From contig CAPYID010000006.1 in the NCBI GenBank assembly GCA_948739805.1, forward strand, positions 13,875-77,874: 64,000 nt of DNA, written 5' to 3'. Within the stretch, counting starts at the first letter, position 1. Every line of letters starts with the position of its first letter. The translations under genes and the position numbers were made by a program. The stretch comes from an uncultured Clostridia bacterium. GTDB lineage: Bacteria > Bacillota > Clostridia > TANB77 > CAG-508. Under the pieces are notes generated by a model. The model did not search any database, was not told the DNA's origin, and saw nothing but the letters and a program-made list of their open reading frames with translations. Shown piece after piece: positions 41,401 to 50,936 of this stretch.

Positions 41401-43657
41401 ATAAATCTTCTGTTAGCTCTAATTGAGTTGTAGGTCTTTCAATAAGTCCTAAGTTTACATGTAATTGTCCATTATATATAATTGGGTATCCATTGTATTG
41501 GGCTGATGGGTTATTTGCAGTTATTCTATTTCCTTTCTCATCTGTTAATGCAAATTTGTCATAAACGGGATAATATTGTCCACCTGCTAATGATGTTTTA
41601 CCATCTTGCTCTGAATCATAGCCTGCATATGCTTTTATTGTAGAGTCCCAGATGTATTGTAATACTTGTTTTGCTTCTGTTTTATCAGATGCTGCATTTA
41701 TTACTGCTCCATATATTTCCTTTTTATATACATTATCATCTTCTATTCTCATATGTGTTTGTAAATATGAAGCTAAAGCTGCAGAAACTGCTTTTTTATA
41801 CTTTTGTACTATGCCTCCACCATCTTCGCTTTTTAAATCTTTCGCTAAACTAAATATCTTATTATATCCATTGTTTAAATATTCTCCATCAAATATTTTT
41901 TCTGGTACCTTATATGACATTGGATATGAATTAATTGTCCTAAACCTTTCATTAAAGTAATTTCTTTCATTTACTATTTCTGAGCCTTTCGAGGTCTTAT
42001 TCCAATAATCTGTGTTGTAATATTTTTTTATCTCTCCTCCACCTGCTCCATATGTATTTGTATATAATATTCCATCATATCTAAATTCTACATAGTATTT
42101 ATGTGTTGCATTTAACCCTTTAAATTCATAGTGACCATTTGCATCTGTAAATGTAGGGTTTGTACTTGTATATACTTTTGCTAATTTTTTAGTATTTAAA
42201 TCATATAATCTTACTTCAATTCCTGCAAAAGGTGAATCCCCATCACCTTTCATTCCATCAAATGATTGGTCTTTTCCTGTTGTTCCATCTAACCAAACAT
42301 CTCCTGCTAAATCCATTTCTTCTGCTGGTGGTGGTGGAGGTGGTGGATTATCTGGTGGATTATCTGTTGGTCCTGGTGGGATTATTGGTATTGATAGTAA
42401 TATTGAATCTTTTTTATATTGTACATCACCTCTAAATAGACGCATATTCTGATATGGATCACTTGATTTTTTTGTCGCTTCTACTCTTCCTTTTGCTTTT
42501 CCTCTATATGCTTTTGTAGCTTTTCCTCCCTTACCTTCACAATGAGGACAACTATCGGCATTTACTTCAAACACACCTGGATGACTCACACACATTCCTG
42601 GTGGCGCATGTTGGAAGGCAGGCATTTCTTCTATGTTTTCTTCATACCATACAAATTCTAAATCATATGCTGTAGTTTTTACATCTTGTACCTCTGCTGA
42701 AACACTATCTATATATTCTATAGATACTTTAAGATTTAGTTCTGTTATACTATCGCTATAAGGAAATTTAATATAAAAGTCTTTTCCATTTGGTATTTCC
42801 TCATATACTGTTGTCCCTTCCTTATCTGTTACTTGTGCTGAAGGTATTTTATTTACTTTAGTTTGATCAGTTATTGTACATTCATCTTTACTTAACCAAC
42901 TAAAGTCTATTTTACCAAATTTTGCTTCATTATAAGTAATAGTAAAAGGTCCAACTATATAATCTTTTTCTTTTATTCTAACCTTTGCCTTTGACTTATC
43001 TCCCTTTAAGTCTGCTTTATTATTAGGTATCCACTCGTCAACATAATACTTTGCTGCATCATTTAATGAGGTATTACCTTCATGAGGACATTTAGGATTT
43101 TCATATTCATTTATATACTTCCAAAGTGCTTTTTGTACAAAATATGATGGATTCTTATATGCATCATAATACTTATCTGCAAAAGCATACAGAGCCTCAG
43201 CAATATCTACATTTCCAACACCTTCGGCATTTCTAACATTTTTCCAAGGTCCAAAATTCAATTTTAGCCCTTTGTACACTTTGCCACCTTCCCAAGCAGT
43301 TCCCTTTAATTCATATTCTTCTTTAAATTTCAAATTCTTCAATGCATTTTCTTCACTTGTAGCATATGTTGTACCTGTATCAGTTTCTATCTTTAACGCT
43401 GCAGCACTTCCTAGCCCATTTCCCAAGGCCCATTTATGATTTTTACAATAATATCTTTGACCGCCAACCCATTTACCATCTTGTTTTGTAGCTCCAATTA
43501 AAATAAATCCACCCCAGTGTATATCATCAGCTGTATAAAACTCTCCTCCATTTGTCCCTTCTAGTGTAACTGTTGCTCTTACAGTATTACATATAGTTAA
43601 TAAAGCTATTGCTACAAATATAAATATAAATATTATTTTACTTAATTTTCTTTTCAT
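38480..43657 (-). CDS. Giant surface protein with thioester-like head and SdrD B-type repeats
   Basis: The 1725-aa protein has a signal peptide (residues 1-28, cut near VRA). The N-terminal head holds Cys71 in RYYCKNHKW and Gln175 in FVQKALWKY, the two positions that form an internal thioester in Gram-positive adhesin TED domains. A Cys pair (CPHCEGKGGK) and a proline-rich hinge at about 430 follow. SdrD_B/Cna-B-like modules lie at about 450-550 (LAGDVWLDGTTG) and about 1140-1260 (IIQGNAWETVGQS). The C-terminus has SDPTG, a membrane helix and KKFVLNRK. It is translated just after the 1703-aa gene (GGAGGG overlaps that stop). A covalent-binding adhesin is inferred. Confidence 0.85.
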   Translation of the reverse strand: MKRKLSKIIFIFIFVAIALLTICNTVRATVTLEGTNGGEFYTADDIHWGGFILIGATKQDGKWVGGQRYYCKNHKWALGNGLGSAAALKIETDTGTTYATSEENALKNLKFKEEYELKGTAWEGGKVYKGLKLNFGPWKNVRNAEGVGNVDIAEALYAFADKYYDAYKNPSYFVQKALWKYINEYENPKCPHEGNTSLNDAAKYYVDEWIPNNKADLKGDKSKAKVRIKEKDYIVGPFTITYNEAKFGKIDFSWLSKDECTITDQTKVNKIPSAQVTDKEGTTVYEEIPNGKDFYIKFPYSDSITELNLKVSIEYIDSVSAEVQDVKTTAYDLEFVWYEENIEEMPAFQHAPPGMCVSHPGVFEVNADSCPHCEGKGGKATKAYRGKAKGRVEATKKSSDPYQNMRLFRGDVQYKKDSILLSIPIIPPGPTDNPPDNPPPPPPPAEEMDLAGDVWLDGTTGKDQSFDGMKGDGDSPFAGIEVRLYDLNTKKLAKVYTSTNPTFTDANGHYEFKGLNATHKYYVEFRYDGILYTNTYGAGGGEIKKYYNTDYWNKTSKGSEIVNERNYFNERFRTINSYPMSYKVPEKIFDGEYLNNGYNKIFSLAKDLKSEDGGGIVQKYKKAVSAALASYLQTHMRIEDDNVYKKEIYGAVINAASDKTEAKQVLQYIWDSTIKAYAGYDSEQDGKTSLAGGQYYPVYDKFALTDEKGNRITANNPSAQYNGYPIIYNGQLHVNLGLIERPTTQLELTEDLYQAVVSINGQDETYKFNTFSKKGVKLAASDIGTRATSSIEQQVATADYNYANYKLGGNNPKIGDKQAGDINGDGIAEYPENYAPIEMYITYRINVKNNSAMPTSVNEIVSYIDSNYYSYSNEYLTTGNMKIPGVQGSHVIPNGEEAIEKPLSEKDPNKNASFGLQVYENSQYVPGSETGRGNIIAGLVENTNQIDGARKANDLYITLNDEFILQNNEMLSIYITYRLGENSTTHAKFNCTYKNESRPEDKNHAYLILQDNLDKKDKNKKVTIYTRSEINAYSTYYRKSDDAGTTQGKYPYSYHSPIQSGEYRAAGVFDSISMPGNLDSNQVYDFECASEPSKLEEDWDRASAFVLVDPSDKRIIQGNAWETVGQSANYWLENKDNPERAYPKYEGKYGAKGITAELVELKARKATDGKVNVVEYVRARTKTNNDGEYAFEEYIPGQYVVRFIYGDTAKYNESNPKESEQHSSYTTFPLNGVDYYCAYNGQFYQSGRANPKTNDNQYWYSGQENENVRYSDAYDEVTRRIEVNKLLNTPSESQSTPPKGSYKYSDVLHALKHPTEYMVYAYTSLLDIEVEYAKTESVSQNPAYTIKNIDFALTPRAKSELTINKEVTRLKLVLQNGTVQFDASTEEIRNQAVPAVVQAAQGNDINISMSSELVNGATLEITYKITVTNTGEKDTITYYTDKQVSPDNVEELQKNAIALGFYEEDPTKIVYYEGKMRKHNIADDAFTHINTYTDAGTPWYWTDKVVSGLTETKDYTISKNNRATIETTTRAETVADFVSTNLTFAKQSYTGAVINENWDLVTKSKEDFEKMYYKQYDDDKVYAPKVVDAKEEDQALLQREMDPSEVYDCNTIVISSSKNPLVTTDLKPGESVSEDIVLSKVISVNDNSDDKKSYMNRAKIIDINNKVSRIQDMAATGLIHKTERVIVSDPTGIGNAYLGIVLTLVVTVIIGAGIFLIKKFVLNRK

Positions 43658-43659
43658 CT

Positions 43660-46600
43660 TTATCCCTCCTTTCCTATATTATTTATCACCTTTTTGTTTA
43701 TAATATATATTCCTACAGCCATTATGCCCATAAATATTATTGCAAAACCTATGTATAGTACTACACCTGTTTTAGGTCCTATTATTATGTCTGCTTGTCC
43801 TAAATCGTTTTCATTTTGTGCTTTGTTTCCTGGTGTAGAATTGTAATCTTCTAGTCCTTCATCATTATATGCTTCATAAATTTCTGCTGTATTGTTTGTT
43901 AAACCTGTGTTATTTTCTGTTACTTTTTTTGTTAATACTAGTTTTAATGTAGCACTTTCTCCTGGTTGTAATAGTTTATTTGTTAAACTAGAGTTATATA
44001 TGTTTCCATCTGTTCCTAAATACCAGTCTGCATTTGTTTCTGAATTGAATTTTAGGTCTGTTGATGATAAATAGTCTATTATTCTGCTTGCATATCCTGG
44101 AATAGCTCCATTGTTTGTAACTGTAATTGCATATTCTACTGTTACTGTTGAACCTTCTAGGTATTTTGATGGAATTTCTACTTTTTGTAGTTTTGCATTA
44201 TTATAAGTATTTGTTGTTGTTCCTTTAGATGTTTTTACTGTTATTTTTGATATTGTTTTTGTTAAACTTAAGTCAAATTTTTTACTTACCACTAATCCTA
44301 AGTCCATGTTATATACATTTGATGTTAAATTTATTACATTTGTTGCTGCACATGAAGTAGTTGTACCATCTATGTTTACCTTCATTGTTACTGCATCATT
44401 ATTTGTTGTTGCTTCTCCTAAACCATATGCTGTTACATCATAATTTGCCATATCATATAAGAATACTACTATATAGTTGCCTGGGGTTAAATTATTAAAT
44501 GTGTATGCTCCATTTTCTCCTGTAATGCTTGATGCTACTGTTTGTCCTTTTTCATTTATTAATATTACTGGTATTTGTGGTAAAGTTTTTTCATCTATAT
44601 CTCTTATACCATTTGCGTTTTCATCTAACCAAGCTAGTCCTGAAATTGAACTTGTTTGTACTGTTTGATTATTATCTCCTATTGTATAATTTGTTTTACT
44701 TATTTTATGTTGTATTGTTGAACTAGAAAGTTTATCTATTCCATTTGCTTCAACTTCAAATTTATTTGAAACTGTTTTTTCGTTTTCTTCATCCCCCAGT
44801 TCATTTGCTCTTGCTGTTAATTCTATTATTAATGTTTGATTTTCTGGAATATCTGTTGTTAAAGTATATTGCTTTCCTGAAAGTTTATAAGTATCTGTTG
44901 TCTCTCCTAAAGTATATTTTACTGTTTGTAAAGATAAACCATCTGAAAGATAATCTGTAACTTTTGCATTATATGCTGTTACATTACTTGTATTTTTTAC
45001 TGCAATTGTATATACTATTTCGTCTCCTTCTGTTATATTTCCAGTTGTATTATTACTTGAATGTGAAATTTCTAATTTAGGTTTTCCTACTGTAAATGTC
45101 TCCGTATTGCTTTCTACTTTTTCATTATATTCATCACAAGTACCTTCCATTTTTAAAGATATAGATTTATCTCCTTTTATATCATCTAGTGTAAATGTTA
45201 CTACTAAATCACTACTTTTGCTAAAATCGTCAATTGTCCAAGTAATTGTTGAGCCATCTATTTTTTGTTTTATTTTTTCTTCATCATATGTTGTTGATTT
45301 ATATGTTAAACCATCTGGAATTTTACATGTTATTTGTAAATTTTTAAGATCATCTTGTCCTAATTTATTTATTTTTAAATAATAAGGTATTTCTTTTCCA
45401 GCTATTAGTTCTCCAACATTATCTCTTTTTAATTCTAAATTTAGATATGCTTTTACTTTTTCATTTGACATTTTATTTGATGTAAATGTTACAGGTTTTC
45501 CATCATCGCTTGCTGTTGCCATTGCTTCTATATCTACTGTTGTTGAGTTTATTAATTTCACAATATCTTCTATTGTTGTTTCTTCTATTGCTTTATTATA
45601 ACTTTCATCTGAATCATAATCTGCCCTATTTATGAAGAATTCCTTTACAGCTCTATAATAGCTTTCATCTGAATCATATAATTTTCTTTCTATGATATCT
45701 TCTATCTTATTTTCTGTTCTGTTTCCTACTGTTAAGAAGAATTTTGTCTCAGCACTTGCTCCTGCTGCTAAGCTATTTATTGTTTCTGTATGCTTTTTTA
45801 TACCTGGATATGTTTGATATCCAAATTCTGTAGTGTCTTGCTCATATTTGGTATAAAATGACTCATTTGGAATTGGTACTTCTACTGCTATGTCTTTTAC
45901 TTCTGTTGTTCCTACATTTGTAACTTTTACTGTGTATTCTATTCTTTGTCCTTCTTTTACTTTTGCACCATTTGCTACATCTGCTGTTACTTCTACTTTT
46001 AGTTCTGGTCCTGTTCCTGTTGATAGTCCAACTACTGGTGCTGAGGCTGTTTCTGACATTCCTTGTAGTGCTCCATCCATGTTTCTATATGAAACTTGAT
46101 ATGCACTGTATGTACTTTCTTCTCTTGATAGTCCTTCTGGAATTTCAACATCATAGCTGAATACTAGTTTGTCTCCTTTTACCATTTCGTCTTCTACTTG
46201 TATTAAGTATGATTTTACTGTTTCTAATGTTTCTGCATTTTCTGTCCATCCATTGTTACTATTGTTTAGGTCTTTTGTTGCATTTTCGTTTCCACTATAA
46301 TATACTTTTAGTTTATCGTTTTCTACTCCTTCTACTGCTTTTATCTTACTTACCATTTCTGCTGTGAATGTGCTTCCTAAATCATCGTTTGTTGATAATG
46401 ATTTGTTTCCTTCTGTTGGTGTTCTTCCTAATATTGCTACATCTCCACATGTGTAGTCATTGTTGTTTATTACTGTTATTTTTTCTGTTGCTATTCTTGA
46501 TTTTGCTGCTACATCTATTTTTCCTATTTCTTGTTCTCCACTCATTGATGTTAATTCTTCTTTTTCATTGTTGTATCCTGATATACTGTTTAGTGTAATT

Positions 46601-48771
46601 ATTCCTGTTGGTGCCATGTATGTTATGTTTGATGTTGTTTCTACTATTTCTTGATTGTTATTTGTTACTTTTACATTCATTTTTTCTGTAATACTTGGTG
46701 CTGTTTTGTCTACTTTTATGTTTGCTCCTATTATTAGGGTTGTTCCTTCTACTGATAATACATCATTGAATTTTGTTTGTTCTCCTTCTAGTATTATTCT
46801 TATTACTTTGTTTCCTTTATCGTTTATTATTATGTCTCCTTTTTTTGCTGTTAGTTCTGCATTGTATAATATATTGATAGTTTTTACATTTATTTCTTCT
46901 ATGTATGATGGTAGTTCTATTTCTATTACTGGGTTTTTGAATAGTCTGTTTGTGTTGTTGTTTGTTTGTAGTGCAACTCTTATTTCTACATTTTCATTTT
47001 CTATTACTGTTGATAAGTTACTGCTATTTATTGCACTTGATATTTGTAGTGTTGGTTGTACTAATGTAATTTCTGTGCTAAGTTCTTCTTGTAGTGATTC
47101 TGTTTTTCCTGTTAATACTGTTGTTAGTTTATTTATTTTTTTTACTGTTTCTTCATTGTATTCTGCTGATTTCATATATTTTGTTGTTTCAATTGTTAAT
47201 ACTCCATCTGCTTCTGGTTTTGTTGTTACCATTTGAATGTTTGATGTTTCTTGTTCAAATGTATATGAGGTGTTGTCTTTGTTTAATTTTCCTATTGTTA
47301 CTCCTTCTGATATTATATTTATTTCTCCATTTTCTCCTAAGATTTTTATTAGGTTTTCTCTGTTTACTGATATTTGTTTATAATATGTTTCTGCCATATA
47401 GTTTTGTCCTGCTTCATCTGTATAGTATTCTCTGCTTTTATTTATTTCTATATTATTAATTGTAGGGTTATATCCAATATTTGCTCTTATTTGTTGTGTG
47501 AATTCTGTGTTTGCTGCATCTTTTACTAACATGTATCCTTTTGCTATTTCTGTTTGTTTGCTGTTTATTGAATATGATACAACATTTTTTGATTCTTCTG
47601 GTAGTTTTAGTTCTCCACTGATGTCTTTTCTTATTTCTTTTTCTTCATTATTATATACTAGTAGTCTTGATGCTAGTACTAGTGCAATTTTGTTTGTCTC
47701 TTCTTCCATTTTGTTTGTTTCTTCTGATTTTTCAGGTTCTGTAGCTTCTTTTCCTTCTGTTGTTTTATTTACTAGTTCTCCTACTGTTTGAGTTGTAGTA
47801 TTTGAGTTATTGTCTGTAGCTTCTTGGCTTTCTTCTAATGAATATATTAAGTTTATTATATATTCATCTGTTGAGTCTTTTACCCATGCCACTTTATTGT
47901 TTCTGTCTGGTTCGTTTACTACTTTTAATGAAACTACTCCTTCTGAATATCTATAGTTGTTTTCATTAAATGCTGTACCATCGTCTCCATTTGTTGCTTT
48001 TGTGCTTGAAGAGGTTACACTTACTTTTTCTGCTTCTTTTCCAAATAGTGTTGGTACTTTTAAACTTATTTCTGTTGATTTTACTGGTAGCAAGTTGTTT
48101 ACTATTTTTGATGATACTAGTAATTGTAGTAGGGCTTTTTTGTGCCCTTCTTCTTCAAAAACTGCATATTTTGAAATTCTACTTGTAAGACTACTTTCGG
48201 CTTCTTCTGATAGTGCTAAGTTAACTATTATTGCTTTTTCTGCTTTTATTTCTTTTCCTGAGTTGTTTACAAATATTCCTGTTAGTTTAACTTCTGCATC
48301 TTTAGAAAAGTTGTTTAAGTCAAATTTCTCGTCTTTTACTATTTCTATTGGTATTTCAACTTGTCTTTCTTCTCCTTTATTTACTTGGTTTAGTGTTACT
48401 GTATTACTATTTTCATCAATGTTTTGTACTCCATTTGGTAGTTCTTCTCCTTTTACCATTTTGAAGTTTGCATTGCTTATTTTTATTACTGCATCTTTTA
48501 GATACCCTTTTGTTACAGACACATTTAAAAATAGCTTTAATTGACTGTTATTCATTTCTGTTATTTTTTGATGAGTTTTTTCTCCTTGTTCAGAAACGAA
48601 GTACGCATCAAAGCTTATATCTGTTTTATTGATGTTTGTGGCTTGCTCTTCATATTTTACATTGGCAGCATATGTTTTTCCTGCATATACTCCTAAGAAA
48701 ATAAAATGAGCAAATGTTAATGTGATGATAAGCATAATTGCTAACATTTTATTTAATATTTTTTGGTTCAT
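43660..48771 (-). CDS. Giant surface protein with DUF11 repeats and SdrD B-type module
   Basis: The 1703-aa protein has a signal peptide (about 1-36, ending TYAA). A long beta-rich stalk contains several DUF11-type repeats (such as VKEGQRIEYTVKVTNVG and ITEGDEIVYTIAVKNTS). One SdrD_B module lies at about 1405-1500 (GLAWLDENANGIRDIDE). A short duplicated motif YDSDESYYRA/YDSDESYNKA occurs near 1050. The C-terminus reads DIIIGPKTG, then a membrane helix and NKKVINNIGKEG, resembling a sortase signal of the (S/P)PxTG kind. It is the first gene of a two-gene operon with a consensus promoter at 48863-48891. No sortase gene is in the window. It probably forms a fibrous surface structure with the next protein. 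Confidence 0.85.
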   Translation of the reverse strand: MNQKILNKMLAIMLIITLTFAHFIFLGVYAGKTYAANVKYEEQATNINKTDISFDAYFVSEQGEKTHQKITEMNNSQLKLFLNVSVTKGYLKDAVIKISNANFKMVKGEELPNGVQNIDENSNTVTLNQVNKGEERQVEIPIEIVKDEKFDLNNFSKDAEVKLTGIFVNNSGKEIKAEKAIIVNLALSEEAESSLTSRISKYAVFEEEGHKKALLQLLVSSKIVNNLLPVKSTEISLKVPTLFGKEAEKVSVTSSSTKATNGDDGTAFNENNYRYSEGVVSLKVVNEPDRNNKVAWVKDSTDEYIINLIYSLEESQEATDNNSNTTTQTVGELVNKTTEGKEATEPEKSEETNKMEEETNKIALVLASRLLVYNNEEKEIRKDISGELKLPEESKNVVSYSINSKQTEIAKGYMLVKDAANTEFTQQIRANIGYNPTINNIEINKSREYYTDEAGQNYMAETYYKQISVNRENLIKILGENGEINIISEGVTIGKLNKDNTSYTFEQETSNIQMVTTKPEADGVLTIETTKYMKSAEYNEETVKKINKLTTVLTGKTESLQEELSTEITLVQPTLQISSAINSSNLSTVIENENVEIRVALQTNNNTNRLFKNPVIEIELPSYIEEINVKTINILYNAELTAKKGDIIINDKGNKVIRIILEGEQTKFNDVLSVEGTTLIIGANIKVDKTAPSITEKMNVKVTNNNQEIVETTSNITYMAPTGIITLNSISGYNNEKEELTSMSGEQEIGKIDVAAKSRIATEKITVINNNDYTCGDVAILGRTPTEGNKSLSTNDDLGSTFTAEMVSKIKAVEGVENDKLKVYYSGNENATKDLNNSNNGWTENAETLETVKSYLIQVEDEMVKGDKLVFSYDVEIPEGLSREESTYSAYQVSYRNMDGALQGMSETASAPVVGLSTGTGPELKVEVTADVANGAKVKEGQRIEYTVKVTNVGTTEVKDIAVEVPIPNESFYTKYEQDTTEFGYQTYPGIKKHTETINSLAAGASAETKFFLTVGNRTENKIEDIIERKLYDSDESYYRAVKEFFINRADYDSDESYNKAIEETTIEDIVKLINSTTVDIEAMATASDDGKPVTFTSNKMSNEKVKAYLNLELKRDNVGELIAGKEIPYYLKINKLGQDDLKNLQITCKIPDGLTYKSTTYDEEKIKQKIDGSTITWTIDDFSKSSDLVVTFTLDDIKGDKSISLKMEGTCDEYNEKVESNTETFTVGKPKLEISHSSNNTTGNITEGDEIVYTIAVKNTSNVTAYNAKVTDYLSDGLSLQTVKYTLGETTDTYKLSGKQYTLTTDIPENQTLIIELTARANELGDEENEKTVSNKFEVEANGIDKLSSSTIQHKISKTNYTIGDNNQTVQTSSISGLAWLDENANGIRDIDEKTLPQIPVILINEKGQTVASSITGENGAYTFNNLTPGNYIVVFLYDMANYDVTAYGLGEATTNNDAVTMKVNIDGTTTSCAATNVINLTSNVYNMDLGLVVSKKFDLSLTKTISKITVKTSKGTTTNTYNNAKLQKVEIPSKYLEGSTVTVEYAITVTNNGAIPGYASRIIDYLSSTDLKFNSETNADWYLGTDGNIYNSSLTNKLLQPGESATLKLVLTKKVTENNTGLTNNTAEIYEAYNDEGLEDYNSTPGNKAQNENDLGQADIIIGPKTGVVLYIGFAIIFMGIMAVGIYIINKKVINNIGKEG

Positions 48772-48862
48772 ATTGGTTACCTCCCCATTTATTTTATAAT
48801 TTCATAAATTTCTTGCGTAATATATTATTAAATTACTTTTATATAAAATCCCATATAATACC

Positions 48863-48891
48863 ATTATACTCCATTTTGTAGCTGTTTTCAA
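48863..48891 (-). promoter_or_regulatory. Promoter of the surface protein operon
   Basis: TTGAAA, 17 bases, TATAAT on the minus strand, about 90 bases before the ATG at 48771. The rest of the 48892-49163 gap shows no gene. Confidence 0.8.
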
Positions 48892-49163
48892 TCTTTTTTT
48901 TAGTTTTTTTAAGTTTTTATGTTAATATTTTTGATTTTTGTTTGATTTTTTCCTACGGTTTTGTATTTATCTATTCTTTTTTCATGTTTATTAAGTTTTT
49001 TTGACATTTATATTTTGTTTTTGTAATATTTCTGGGTTTTTTACTTAAAGTTTTAGGGAAATAAGCATTACGTGTCTTTCAAATATTATCAATGTGCTTT
49101 TTCATTTTTAATATCATATGGAGCATGATGCTCTTAATTTTGTGGTATACTTACATATGTTTC

Positions 49164-50462
49164 TTATTTTAAGATTTCCCAATAGCCACTTTTATTTGAA
49201 CCTACTCTTTTTATATATTTTTTATCTTTTAATCTTCGAATTATTTTATTAATATAAATTTCACTATATTCTGTTAACTTCAGAAAATCAGTTGTCTTAT
49301 CTGTTGGATTATTTTTTATTAATTCTAAAAGCTTAGTTTCAGCATCATTCAATTCCGTATTTTTTGTTAATTTGTAATCATTTTCAAGTAATTGTTTATT
49401 TAATGGTATTGTAACAATTATAGTATGTTCACTTATATAAAAAGCATCTTTTCCATAATTCTTTACAATCAAAGGAATTCCATGTCCTGTTTGGTCAATA
49501 TAATACAAATCACTAAAAACTTTTAAAAGTTTTTTATTTATTGGTTTTGACACCCCTGCAAAAAAATCTTCTCTAGTTAATGCTGAAGGTAAGCCTCCAT
49601 TAGAAACAATTTCTACTCTATCATCATATATATATACTGCTGGTGGTATTTCTTCTGACCATTTTGTGTGCACACACGCATTCATCCATGCTTCTTTAAA
49701 AGAGCTAAAATCAAAATACTTTTCTTCTTGTCTCTGAATTCCACCAACTTTAACTTTAGTTTCATTTATACTTTCCATATATTCTAAAACATTATTGACA
49801 GATAATAATAAACACTTTCCTCCATATTCAGTTCTTTTTAACATAACTGTTTTGTCTGTTCCTGCAAATGTAACAACCTTAATTGATAAATCATTTTTAT
49901 CTGCTAATAATTCCGCCATCAAATTATACTTTTTATTGTTGTTCAATAATCCCAAATTTTCTTCAAATTTCTCATTATTAATTTTAATATCATTTGATAA
50001 ATACAAACCTTTTAACATTTTGAAAGTTAAATCTTGATTTACTGCTTCTTTTTGAACTATGAAATCTGGCTCTCCTTCTCTATTTATTAAAGCCTTCAAC
50101 ATTTCTGGAGACAACTGTTTATCTTCATCAAATGATCTACTATAATACTTGCCAAAAGCTGAATATGGAACATTATCTCCTTTTACATAGACCTTTATAA
50201 TTTTTTTATCTTCTATTAGTTCCAATGCAATATTAGGTATTATTTGTGGCTTTATACCTTCTGCAATTTTTCTTGAAACATCCCTTAATGTTTTTTCATT
50301 TAAATCCACTTGTCCAATAATATCCCCATTATTTTTGACTCCAAAATATAAGGTAGCTTCACCATGCTTATTTAACATAGCAGAAATTGATATCACGCCT
50401 TCAATAAGTTCACTTGTACTTTTTTTGAATTCAATTTTTTCAGATTCAAAACCTAAATTCAT
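49164..50462 (-). CDS. AlbA_2/Schlafen-type protein with GHKL-like ATPase and C-terminal wHTH
   Basis: The 432-aa product starts with an AlbA_2 domain: ESEKIEFKKSTSE, ISAMLNKHGEATLYFGVKNNG. The central part has a divergent GHKL ATPase fold: the N-box EAWMNACVHTKW near 245 and the G1 box DRVEIVSNGGLP near 265. The last 60 residues form a winged helix (TDFLKLTEYSEIYINKIIRRL). Such proteins are predicted regulators or defence-linked factors; function is not settled. AAAGGAG is 11 bases from the ATG, a rather long spacing. Upstream are seven perfect 12-bp repeats. Composition is balanced, so probably acquired. Confidence 0.85.
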   Translation of the reverse strand: MNLGFESEKIEFKKSTSELIEGVISISAMLNKHGEATLYFGVKNNGDIIGQVDLNEKTLRDVSRKIAEGIKPQIIPNIALELIEDKKIIKVYVKGDNVPYSAFGKYYSRSFDEDKQLSPEMLKALINREGEPDFIVQKEAVNQDLTFKMLKGLYLSNDIKINNEKFEENLGLLNNNKKYNLMAELLADKNDLSIKVVTFAGTDKTVMLKRTEYGGKCLLLSVNNVLEYMESINETKVKVGGIQRQEEKYFDFSSFKEAWMNACVHTKWSEEIPPAVYIYDDRVEIVSNGGLPSALTREDFFAGVSKPINKKLLKVFSDLYYIDQTGHGIPLIVKNYGKDAFYISEHTIIVTIPLNKQLLENDYKLTKNTELNDAETKLLELIKNNPTDKTTDFLKLTEYSEIYINKIIRRLKDKKYIKRVGSNKSGYWEILK

Positions 50463-50480
50463 ATAAAATCATTCTCCTTT

Positions 50481-50564
50481 TATTCTATACTTTATTCTAT
50501 ACTTTATTCTATACTTTATTCTATACTTTATTCTATACTTTATTCTATACTTTATTCTATACTT
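50481..50564. repeat. Seven perfect tandem copies of TATTCTATACTT
   Basis: The 12-bp unit repeats seven times without error in the 5' leader of the AlbA_2 gene. On the minus strand each unit is AAGTATAGAATA and contains a -10-like TATAGAAT. Perfect identity suggests recent slippage and variable copy number. Confidence 0.95.
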
Positions 50565-50571
50565 TTGTCAA
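50544..50571 (-). promoter_or_regulatory. Promoter overlapping the tandem repeat
   Basis: TTGACA (50566-50571) is followed after 16 bases by TATAGA inside the second repeat unit, so transcription of the AlbA_2 gene would start within the array. Confidence 0.6.
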
Positions 50572-50608
50572 ATATTCTTAATTGTTATGTTACAATTTAT
50601 ACTTTTTT

Positions 50609-50649
50609 AGAACAAATAAGAAAAATCTTTGATTTATCTTATTTGTTCT
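50609..50649. terminator. AACAAATAAG inverted repeat
   Basis: AGAACAAATAAGA and TCTTATTTGTTCT form a perfect 13-bp stem. The left half matches 28288-28306. It may isolate the divergent transcripts. Confidence 0.55.
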
Positions 50650-50713
50650 TGTTCACACTTTTCTTCTTTTTGCATATATTATAATATTAGAAATTTTGAA
50701 AGGATGATTGATT

Positions 50714-50848
50714 ATGAACGAAAATAATATTGATATGACTAAACTTATGCAAATGCTTTCTAAGATGGATAAAGCTCAATTGGAGAAGGGTATGCAACAG
50801 GTTCAACAGATGCTATCTAAGGATAAGGATAAAAATCAAAATCAATAA
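50714..50848 (+). CDS. Small 44-aa protein, Gln/Lys/Met-rich
   Basis: The ATG at 50714 has AAAGGA ten bases upstream. The peptide MNENNIDMTKLMQMLSKMDK continues to an amphipathic QLEKGMQQVQQML helix and a KDKDKNQNQ tail. It precedes two further small genes in the same direction, and the same MxxMIxxISKM-like pattern opens the next protein. This suggests a small conserved cluster. No function can be assigned; a spore or envelope role is only a guess. Confidence 0.6.
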   Translation: MNENNIDMTKLMQMLSKMDKAQLEKGMQQVQQMLSKDKDKNQNQ

Positions 50849-50936
50849 TACATATGTGTGGGCAGATAGCAAGTCGATTTCACTTGTTAGTCTTGCCTAT
50901 GCAGTTTAATTTTTACTTTTATGGGGAGGTATGTTA

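Noticed and set aside
50481..50564. CRISPR-like array
   Set aside because: Units are 12 bp, directly abutting and without spacers; there are no cas genes.
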